A stretch of 62,000 nt of DNA, from NCBI GenBank assembly GCA_002633005.1, contig NMRA01000285.1, positions 348,427 through 410,426 of the forward strand, given 5' to 3'. Numbering within the stretch: position 1 is the first letter of the stretch; each line of letters begins with the position of its first letter. Below the pieces are notes generated by a model. That model made no database searches. It saw only the letters and a program-made list of their open reading frames with translations, and had not been told where the DNA came from. Made by a program: the position numbers and the translations under genes. Below are positions 13,401-25,400 of this stretch, one piece after another. The stretch comes from Phoronis australis (Eukaryota; Phoronida; Phoronidae).

Positions 13401-16400
13401 GACTGTTAATGGCAGCACAAAAAGAGAGCTATGTTAATTTTGCAGTAGTTCTAACTGTATCTTCAGTCAGGGTTGTGTCCTGCCCACGCAAGAAATTATA
13501 GAAAATGTAGTGTGATCACATATTTTTGTTTCTAATGCATGGATCTTGCATTTTTGTGAGTTCCTTGCATCTACGGAGTATGGCCCAGGTAATCAGTAAT
13601 CTGCCTTCCCCTCAGACACACGACTAGTTCAAAATGTGATTACTACAACTGAGCACAGCACAAATAACTCGTACAACTCTCATTCTTGAATCTACCATAG
13701 ACATACTCTTACATTCTAATGAAGAGTATACTGTGCTGAATATTCAGCAGTGAACCACAACGAGTCAAAACATTGTATGGTTGAGTTTTCAAAAGACAAA
13801 GTGTTTCCCTTACTTCATGTAAAAGTTTTCCAATACCAGAAAATACATGATAGAACAATGGCTTTAACACATAGTCTAACATACCAGGTCCAAACCCAAC
13901 AGCGTAGGCTGCGACGAAAACAAAGAGACTGATGAGGGCACCGTAGCTCTCTCCAGCTGACACAATATTGTTCAAACTGCTGTTCACTGAATGTTCTTTT
14001 GTCCACAAAGTATTGTTCCCCGTACACTCTGAAGTGTTCCCAAGATCAGTACAGTTTGTGGTGGGTAAGACGTAACACGGGTCATTCCGGGGGTCAGTTT
14101 GGGTGTGAAGGGTAGTGATAGCCATGGCTACAACACTGAGTGTCATGACCAGTGATCCAAGCAAGAGAAACGTCCGGCGTCCCACCTTGTCAACACACAG
14201 CAAAGAAATGACAGTGAAGACGACCTAGAGCAAAACAAAGAACAACTGATAAACACATTAAGAAAAAATAAAAGCAAGGAAAAGTGACACCTGGCAGTTA
14301 TTACAATTGAATCATGTTACAACCAACCCTGTTTATAATGCGCTCATTTATAATGTACCATTCCGGAAATCTCATTTTTCTCTAATGCAAAATACCTTTA
14401 ATTTCTACTAGTCTTCATTTTTAATGAAAATGGATACAACGTTCCCATTGCTTACAACGTACCAATGTCGATGTCCCAGTAGGTAACTTCACCAACATTA
14501 CAGTGAACCAGGGCATGCGAGTCTAAAAATTGATCATGCAAGTACTCAATTCCATATATGTGCACAGTGTCTAATGCATGTGGCCGGTAACGCAGTTGGA
14601 CAGCCTTAATTAAATACGAATGGCAATTTAACAGCTCTATGACTTATTTTCTCTAAAAAGTCAATTCAGTTACAGTGAACCTTGGCGTGCATCTTCAATA
14701 GGTCCCATGAAGTTCATTGTAACGAGGTTCGAATGAACCAATATTCACGTAAAATGCTGCTAAACCACAAATTGTACATTGCAAAACTAACAAGTGAACA
14801 CAAATTGTTAAAAATTCACATTGTGTAAATTTGGACATAGGCAACAAATCAGTACTTGTCACTATTTGTACAGTCATTACCAAACTCTTCACAACCTTTT
14901 TCAGTTGGGACAATTCATGACACAAATGTAAGTCAATTTTTGCCATATCGTTGAGCGAGGAGATGCACTAAGTTCTGTTTAAAAATACCCGTGTTCATAC
15001 TCCGTAGCAGGCTAAGGCTTGGTCTTAAGCCTAAATAGATTTCAGACAACTATTGCCCTGAATTTTCATAAAATGGGGGTAAAGCACAGTTGTGTTGGAT
15101 TATCTTGATTTTGTGCATTAAGTTAAGTTTCCCGAACAGGCCCTTGGCAAAAGGTCGAACATGTGACTAAAGCTAAGAGACCACTTACTTTTACGGAACC
15201 CAGTGCAACCGTAGCTAGGGTAGCAGCAGTGTCACTATGGAAACCAACAGTCTGAAAGATGGTGGGCGCATAATACATGACATTAGGCTGCCCAGTGAAC
15301 TGAAAATAAAACAAGAGCAACGCGGAGCGTTGAAATGCGCCCACAATTGCACCGCATACGGTATCCTTCTAGGGTTGTTTATTGGTACCATAAAGTGGCC
15401 AGTAGAGGGCATACTTTGCAAAATGGAAAGGCATGGTCATTGTCTCCTCAATAGGCTAGGGGCAAAATGTGAGTAATCTTCATAATACAAGCACATCCTA
15501 TACACCAGTTGCTTAAAGCACCACAGAAACATAGAATTAAAAACAAATTTACCAACATACGAGATTAGCACAGCATTAGAATGCCAGAAACAAATTTCTA
15601 CTTGGAACTTTTCCTTCACAGTCACGAAGTAACACAAAGTATACACCTGAAGACCTATGAAAATACAGAGGTCAATGTAAAATACTAAAATTGCCACTAG
15701 AGGCAAATACTAAAATTGCCACTAGAGGCATACCGGTAATCAGAATCATCCTAAAGTCGTCATCGTCCGTTGTCAACATCACATAAATACACTTGCTAAA
15801 TTTAGTAAAGATCCTGCAAACGGTTTGGGAGATACAGCCATGGGCGCAAAAAAACAAAACTGCCACTAGGAGGCGCCACAGTAGTCCAAATCGTCTGAAA
15901 ATCATTGTCAGCTGTCTTCCTTATAGTAAGCACATACACGCCAATTTTCACAATCATCCTTTGAGCGGTTTGGTTGATAGAGGGGTGGACGCAAAAATAC
16001 AGACTCGAAAACAGTAAAAATGGCCACTAGGTGGCGCAAACTACGTCGAATCCATCTGAAAACAGTAGGATAGCGTCATCTCACTAATAGGTGCCTACAT
16101 ACCAAATTTCATGAAAATCCGTTCAGGACTTTTGAAGATACAAAGGTAAGCGTAAAAAACTAAAATTGCCACTAGGGGGCACACCGGTAGTCGGATCCGT
16201 CCGAAAGTTCGCACATGCCGTCCCATTCATGAATGGAACATATGTGCCAAATTTCATGAACGTATGTCAAAGGGTTTTGGAGATAGAGCAGCGGACGCCG
16301 GACGCCAGACGCCGGACGGACAGAGATGACGGCATAATGCGTCCACATATAAATATGTGGGCGCATAACCACATATAAATATGTGGGCGCATAAAAACAA

Positions 16401-19400
16401 GGGATTCCAATCACATGTTCTGAAAGCAGCACCAATTTATGTGGATACGTCAACAGATAATTATCAAAGAGTTCAGACAGGTATCGTAGTGCATGATTTT
16501 AGAACGGCGACTGCAAACAAGGAACTGCAATTTTCAATTCGTAAGAGTGTTCTTTGCGTTGGGGTCCATGCACCACTATGTGAAGTACTGTGTGTATCTG
16601 GAGCCAATGATCTTATGTGTGGAACACTAGTCAGAAAAAAAACAAGCAGCAACTTTGGCAGCATGTCTGTGAAACTAGACGTAAAAACACCAGATATTGA
16701 CATTTTAATTAAAAAGAACTAATTATAGCCCCAGAAATCACTTTGGCATTATATCCAGGTTCTCATTCACTTCCCTACATACATTCAATAGAAAAACTGA
16801 TCTCAGAGGAGTAGAAGACACTTTTGTGCAATGCTCGACTGTCTGCCAGTAAACCCAGGTATCCCAAACGGGAGTCCAGAGCTCAAACCACTGAGCCCCA
16901 CTGTCTCCTCAACTACTAGAAGTCTCATATGCCATATGTTGGTCTCATCATGTGACCAACAGTTACGTCTGAAAAGATCATTGTTCCAACCGAGGTTTGA
17001 ACCCTGGACGTTCTGCAAATCAAGTAGACACTCTACTGTGCTGAGCTATTGGTACCACACCAGAGGGTCTGCATCATTAGCACGTAGTCCTAGGTTAGAA
17101 ACCCCGGTTGGGCAGCGATCTTTTCAGACTAAACTATATGTCATGACGTGACCAACATACAGCGTGTACGAAGAATTCTTACAGATAACATATCAGCATG
17201 CTGATTTGTAACAGGTCATTTACATAAAAAGGGAATTACTAGTTTCCTGCTCCGATAAGTGAACTATACGCCAATATGAGCAAAATTTCTTTTGAAACAA
17301 AAACATAATTTCAGAAGCTAGGCGCATGTGCCTCAATAACTGCACATATGATATAAAACAATTAAAACGCAGCATTAACAAGCTGGCATTACTTCCAGAC
17401 ATTTTTGTGACCACCATGATTTACAAATTAGGACAAAAGTGTCAAAACCTGGATCCATGGTCACAAAGTGTATATTTATCAGACAAAAGAATTTCACATG
17501 AGCTGCAGTGTTTACTAAACCTTAGGGACACCATGACTTACTCTAGTCATGGGAGCCACATCCTACATAGGGTCAAAAGGGATGACTTTTCAATTTTTTA
17601 TGTGCAATAATACACATCGTGAAAGATTGTTCTTTGTGTCATATATGATAGGTACCCTGGTGTTCTGTTTATGACATCACACCACCAGGTGGTATCACAC
17701 AACATTTATATTAAGTACAAACCTGTTGAAGAAATACCAATCCACAACCAATTAGCATGCGACCTCTCATGTTGTCATGGGAACGGAATAAGTCTAGAAC
17801 ACCGTGACCCTGTAACATGCATTATAGGTTTATTTCATTATTGTTAAAGGACAACTTCAAATAAAATACTTGTCTAAGCAATACCAGACTCACCCGCATT
17901 CCATGGCTGGATTAGTTAGTGAAATTGAGAGCTTTGCAATACATCGTGAAAAGTATCTATCCAAACTGTGGATTGGAGAGATTTGTACCACAAAATACAA
18001 GTCATGAACTCATGCTCGCTGTGTTTGTCCTGCTTACATGCTCTTCAACAACTGAGAAATTATTAAAAAATTTAAGATTTAAAGTTTGACAAGAGCTTTG
18101 CAGCATGTAGACACCTCTATAATCTAAACTGTGACAATCGGTAAAAATTGCAAGTCAGAAGAACTTCCTATTAAATCAACTCTGGACAATCTCAAAGTCT
18201 GCAAATGAATAAAATAATAAAAATTTAGCAAAATGTGTAAGTTGTGCGGTTAGTGCACAATAAAAACAGGCAAAATTTCTGCATCACTAAGAGCTGACAT
18301 TGGGTATCAAGTGACCTTTAAAAAGATAAATTAATATATAACGAAATATGATCTTTGATGACAAAGGTAAGACATTGTCTTTGTACAGGCTTAAGCTATC
18401 ACGCAATATTCACATACTTGTTCTGCCTCCAAGGACTGTTTTATACCAGACAATTCTGTCTTCACATCTGGGGACCGTCTCAGCAGTTGTAACACTTTGC
18501 TCGCCTACAACCAGTTTGGAAATAGAACAAAACTCAAAAGGTGATAAAACAATGAAAAAATCAAGAAAACGAGGTTCAAATGACAATGAGCAGAACAGAC
18601 TAAAAGAGTGCATAGCCAGTCTTACCTAACACAAAAGATTTGTGAAATAAAAGAAAAAAACTGCACAGTATATTGCTTTTGACAGTTATTGCATTTAATA
18701 AGAAAACTACTAGTCACAAGAAACTCCTTAAATTACAATAAAGGGAATTATGGGTAACGGTGACCCTAGTACTTACACCAACTTCATTATTTTTAATCAT
18801 CAGGAATCTTGGACTAGTTGGTAAGAGGAACATACCAACACCCTGGACAAAAGCAAATATGGCTGAGAGACCGAACATGTAACGCCTACAATAAGAACAA
18901 AATATTTAAGCGAGATATAAGACAAATTTTTAATGCATCTTGGTGTTCACAGTTAAAGCTACATTTCTTCCTGTTTAGCTAGCCAAAAATGAAAATCAAA
19001 CGGGTTTAACTTTCATAAAGTCAATCTCATAATATTCCTTACTGTGAAAGGGTTCTACTTAATATGTTACTAACTCAAGTCACAGTTAATGCATACATGC
19101 ACCATTCTTTTGAAAATTGCAATTTTAATGTTGGCTAACCCCAGTAGACTCTTAGGCATTTTCTTGGGAAGCTGATGGTTTTTGATGTTTTCGTTGCTAA
19201 TGCAAATAGAGTCATATCAGAGGAACATTATGAGAATAAAGGCCCTAAATCAATGTGGTTATTCAGCTGTCCAAGGAAACAAAGCATTAAGGCTATAACC
19301 TGAGAGTCAAGATCACCTATCAAACAAGTTTGGTGTATATTACATGATTCAGAACAAAACGATTAATAAGATCTCCAACAGAGGTCATCACAACAGGATA

Positions 19401-22400
19401 CAGGTGAGTCAGAACACTATAACTAGAAAGTACCTGGAGACGTTAGGCATCGCAGATCCCCCTAGTGCATACTAACAACAGCTTCACTTACCAGCCATCT
19501 TGGACCAATATAAAGCTGTAGTTCACTAAATATGCTAGCAGAAACCCAATAGTTATGCCAAGTTCATTGAGTGAGACTAAGGATCCCCTGTATCTCTGAA
19601 AAAGACAGTGACTTATCAGAACACACCAGGCCGAGCAAATGAGGATGCATTCTCTGAGGACAGTCAAATCCCTATCAGCAAGAAATGGCTCATGCGATGG
19701 AGGATGTTATATGCAACACTGAATAACTGTTTTTAAACCACTTTTTAGGCAGAGATGCCAGTGGCAAAATATCTACGCTTAGGCAATAAAACATGTCATT
19801 CTAGGTACCATTTGCTAGCCACAATATTTTACCATGAGTAGCCGTTAAAAGTCTTTTCACCTTTCAGTGGCATCCATTTTATTGGTATTTAGCTAGCAAG
19901 GTATCCTAAGAACCAAGTTCTACCCAATACATCCGTGATGGTGTTTAGAGTATCAATGTCATGCGAGCCGTTGGCTCAAATTGTGCATGAGTCCAAACAA
20001 AATGAATTCAGTGTATCAAAAAAGTCAGCCAATGCTGAATGATGTCAACTATTCATACAGCTCCACTACGAACCAACAACGGACAAAAACATAAATGAAC
20101 AAAACAAATCAGTCTCAAATTCAAGAGACCATGACATGCGATCAAAATGTGCGCACAATTCCCTGTCACGACAGCCAAGTTTGTTCAGTTTACACGTGCC
20201 TGTAATTACATGTTGTCGTCTCCTTGAAATATCTAAGTGACTAGTGACTGTCCATTTAAAAAGTACATACTGTATTTTCTGAAACTGGGAATCAAAACAA
20301 ATCTATTCATGTCATTCACAACACTGTGCCATTCTTGTGGTCATGTGATCATGCGTTTTTGGCAAAAATGTCATTTTTTGAAAGGTACACTGATAGAGAA
20401 ACAGTCCTTTCACAGGCATTCACAAAATTTTCTGTCAGCGGAGATTTCTTGTGAAATAGAGGTACTACATGTAACCTTAACAGCAAAATGACTGGTAACA
20501 ACTATAAGAGATTCAAAATGACTGGTAACAACTATAAGAGATTCAAAATGACTGGTAAGAACTATGAGAGATTCAAAATGACTGGCAACAACTATGAGAG
20601 ATTCAAAATGACTGGCAACAACTATGAGAGATTCAAAATGACTGGCAACAACTATGAGAGATTCAAAATGACTGGTAACAACTATGAGAGATTCAAAATG
20701 ACTGGTAACAACTATGAGAGATTCAAAATGACTGGTAACAACTATGAGAGATTCAAAATGACTGGTAACAACTATGAGAGATTCAAAATGACTGGTAACA
20801 ACTATGAGAGATTCAAAATGACTTGTAACAACTATGAGAGATTCAAAATGACTGGTAACAACTATCAGAGATTCAAAATTCTCATTACAGAATGGCTTAG
20901 CCACCTTACCAACATTCCTATAAATTTCCCTTCATTGTCGGTCAGGAGAGATGGCTATACTCTGAAGATGAATTGAGCTTCCACTCAGCAGCCATGATGT
21001 GGAATTGCGGGTTACTTTATTGGAATACTTTTGTCTAACTTGTACTTTACGGAAAAGTCTGCAATTTGCTTAACTACAGAGCTGCTCACAAATTTCAAAC
21101 CACAAATTGCAGCAACACTCACATGCGGTGCTATCTCCGATATGTACACGCACTCAGCAATAGCTGACAACGATACGCCAAAACCAACGACGACTCTCCC
21201 AATGATCTGAAAATAAAATCAAGGGATTTACTCAGCCATTAGACTACGTTATTTCATCTGCTTTGACATAAACATCAAAATTGTGAAATTGTTAGAGACC
21301 AACTTTCAAACAGAGAGCCATGAAGAAAATTTAATTAAAAATGTGAAACTATTCAAAAGACTGCAAAACTAATTAGTTAATGTGAAGCTTATGAACAACA
21401 AAAGAATATTAATGCCATGTCCTAACGAGAATTCATTTCATCTGGGAATGCTCCAATGAGACCATTGTACTGAATGTCCATATTTACATGCCTTGGGATA
21501 ACAAGAATTATAATTACACACTTACTCACCAATACAGGTACTGAATATGAAAATGCCAGGACCAAAGCACCAACGATGAATATCATAGAGTTAATGATGA
21601 TGGTGACACGGCGACCAATGTGATCGACAAGGAACCCTGCAAAACACGATGGTACAATAATTATGCAGCAAGGTCTATTCCACTAAAATCAGTATGGGCA
21701 AGTCACTTGGTTGTGTTCAAAACAATTAAAAAATTATCAGCTGTTGCTGTTTAAAAAAACATATAGTTATTTATCTATCATTGTGTCTCAGTGGGAGCTA
21801 TCATATGTTAAAACCAATGAATGTAATATTTACGCCAAAATAACTTTCCATGCATTATTTACAACGAAATTGTTCTACGCTGCAATCCACTTCCTAACTG
21901 ATAACTCTGAATGGTCTATATAGCGGTTGGGACAAGAAGACCTCATCATGTGGTACCGATGACTCTCGTCACCACCTGGTTGTATAAGGACTTACTTTTG
22001 CTGCACAGCCGGCAACATAGGAGAGGATGCTGGACTTTGTGAAAAGGTCTGTTATAAGTGCATGTGATTATACATAATGCGTTTAAAAAAGACATTGCCT
22101 CCTCCTTGCCCTCTAGAGGTCACTAGTATCTAGAACCACATAATCAGTTACAACAGACCAGCATTTCCAATATTCACTCATGAGCTTGGGTGGAATAAGG
22201 GGGTGTCTCACAACACACCTACATACCATAATCAATCATGGTATTGGATGTGATTCTGCTGGATTGTAAAAGCAGCAAGGTCAACGTCAGTTTACGAGAC
22301 ATTTGATATTTCAAACGAGAATAAGAATTAGTAACATGTGCATGGCACTCAATGGGTTCTCACCTTCCCTCGACTCACTTTAAAGGGCAATGCCACCCGA

Positions 22401-25400
22401 TTTAATTAGTCTGTTTTACTGTCTTAATCGAGGCCGTGTGAGCGCATGCTAATTCAGTGTTTGCAGACAGAAACTGTTGTGAAACAATTACTCAATTTCC
22501 TATCCCATGACCAGGTGTTAGAAGAATCTTTATTTACATTAATATTCATTATTCAAATAATGATTGCCAATGTACAACTTCTGCCCTGACGGTTCTGTGG
22601 CCAAAGGGGAACCTGATGAGTACTGAAGTAGATTTGCAGTTTCGTGGCTAATTCACCAACATAATCACGTGCCCATTTTTTCTTTGGCTCACTAGTAAAG
22701 TATTTTCTTGACTGAAAGTTTAGTTTCTAACTTTGGCTGGTTTATGTTCGTGATGTCTTCAGTCAGGCCGCGACGGGCCTGATCGGGTTCCGAGCCACTG
22801 GCCGGGATAAAAACCGTTTTTTGTGACCGTTTAGAACTCAAAACATCACAAGTCTAAACAACACAGATCTAGGTTCTCCTGTCTGTATTTCACGGAAGAA
22901 TACTTCGAATTTATCTCCGAACAGACCCCAAACTCCTGCTACGGACCTTGGTAAATTGGCCTGCCGAACTTTGTAGGCTACGATGTGTCCAAATACCAAT
23001 AAATCCGCAACAGCGAAATAAAACAACATGTCTTTGTAAGAACTCGGTGTATTTTTAAGGGTTTTACATTGAAGTTTGATCATTTATTGGTGTTAAACGA
23101 TGAATTCAAGCGATAAGCTGACACCAGTAACCCGTGTTGTGAACTGCTGAACAAACTGCATGTGAAACCAATGACATCATTGGATAATTTCAACACCTCC
23201 GTCTGCCGTCAGGTGTCAGGTAACGTAACCGAACATGCCGTTATCGAATAGAATTACTCGATCTAAATTGATACAAAATAGGTTGTTTTTGGGTGGCATT
23301 CTCCTTTAACTAAAACAGTCACTACAGGTTTTTAAAAGTATTCTGCACAGCCTGCTTGAACTGTTACAGAAACAAATTTTGCCACAGTGAGACTGCCTCA
23401 CTTATGACAAGCCTGAGATTGAAGTACATTGTGGGGAATTTCAACTAGTAATTTGTTTTGCACACAAGGACAAATCATTAAAAGTTGGCACCAGTTTAAT
23501 TTAATAATTCCTAGTCTTTCCACACAAACCCTGTATAAATCCCCCTCTGAATGGACATCATGGAATTTTTAGGTGCATTCATTTGTGAATTTTTACCAAG
23601 CCTGAATTTTCTGTTGTGGAGAACACTGGAGTATAAACAGTCAAAATAGACAGTTTACTTGAACAATTAAAAATGTACAATTAGCCTTGTGATGCTTGTG
23701 AAATCATATTTCAACACAAGGTAGTACTCACCTCCCACAAGTGAGGCTAGTATGGCGCCAAGCAACATGGAGCCAACCACCATTTCAGCAAGGCGGCAAT
23801 CAAGACTGAAATGTACTTTCAGCTGAAGGAGAGCTCCTGATATGATGCCTAGAAAAACAAGAACATTATTTATTACTAGCAAATTGCAAACTTAAGTAGT
23901 GAGTTTCATTTACAATGTGCCACAAAATGCAAATTTCTGGTTATAGTTACACATTGTATCAATTTCATTTGTAATGATTCATAATACTTACAGATAAGTA
24001 GAGCCACTTCAAGAATAAATGTTAATATTAAATATATTTCATGACACTGGTTTCTAATTTTTTTTTCACAAAAAGTAACAAAACGACGACCAAGCAATAT
24101 AGCACAAGTCATCTATCATGCTCACTAAAATCAGAACTTTTCAGAAGTTCTCAAACCAAAGTTGTGTGCACGTTTATACTGTATGTCATTCGTATTGCTA
24201 TATGGCACACGAGGGCAGAGTGCTATGTTTCATGGGAGAAGAGCTTTTTGTCCAAAGGAACAAGTGCGTTTTTGAATGATGATTGACAGCATTAACCAAC
24301 TTTTAAGTTTAAAAAAATACTTAACAATGGCTATTAAACATAGTCCATGTTTTTGCAAGAAAAATCAACCTGTCAACCTGGTACGATGCAACACAGACTC
24401 TCTGAGAAGATTCAATGTCCCCCACCACAGAAAACACCAGAAAACATGCAGTCATGTGCACAACAGATATCACCAGGATAATTTCTTAACGAATGCGCTC
24501 AGCAGTGAGAAGACTGACTAGTTGATTTTCCACCACTGCAGAGGTTTATCGTCAAGAAAAGTGCCATTGACTGCTGATTTATAGCTAAAATGATTCCTGA
24601 TGAACACTTTACGAGTTGATCACAGAGTGTACAGACTGCTGTTTTTTTCACTAACCACTTCCATGAACATCACTAACTAGCTTGTCTCTAAAAGTAGGTC
24701 AAGGGCAGATGTCATGTGAAAGGCATTCGGTGATTCTTTAATATTAAATCAAAAGTTGTGTCCTACAACCTAAATCCTCCGTTAATGAAAACCAGCTTTA
24801 GTTCAGTAGTATACTGGCCATTAGGTGGTGCTCATCGCAACTGACCCAAAACCAAAGATTTGTGGAGTGGAACCAAACTGACAGCTCTGGACTGCGGTTC
24901 TCAGTTATTTCTTCTCAGTTATAAATTTAGGGTACCCATTGCAGCCCTAGTAGGGACTGACAGTAAAAGAAAACATTAGCCACCATTGACCAGTGTGCCT
25001 CTGGCTCTGTGTTAGTGCAGTGCACAATACTGGTATAACCACATCATGTCAACAGCTGAGCAAATGTCCCTGCACACATCATGAGCCAGCTGCAGTGACT
25101 TTAGAAGTAATGGTTTGCCCACACACAAACATGCTTTCATCAGTATTGATTAATTCAGAAATTAAGGCCAGTGTGCACTATCAGAAGGTAAAAGATTTTC
25201 AGGCTGCTTTTTGAATATGCAAGATTGCAAAATTATCTAAACTTCTTTGGGTGAAATTGCCACAAACAACCAACTGCTGTTAACTTGAGAATTACATGTA
25301 GTTAGTAGGCAAAATTAGGGTGATAGGCCTGAGCACAGACACAACCCTATAAAAATAACGTTGGCATAACATTTATAGGCCTCCCATAAACAGTTTTCCT

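Noticed and set aside
13709-14203. 164-aa minus-strand ORF as a stand-alone gene
   Set aside because: It is transporter coding exon 11 read through its GTATGT donor; the residues after GFGPG are intron.
15371-15380. Second U12-like donor GTATCCTT on the plus strand
   Set aside because: It is on the strand opposite to the only gene there and has no exon before it.
17010-17060. Functional tRNA gene on the minus strand
   Set aside because: Box-like motifs are present, but no clover-leaf folds and it is embedded in a larger inverted repeat.
20410-20976. Long repeat-protein ORFs on both strands (about 160 aa each)
   Set aside because: They are by-products of a 30-bp minisatellite (a multiple of three) inside a transporter intron; the unit is stop-free on both strands.
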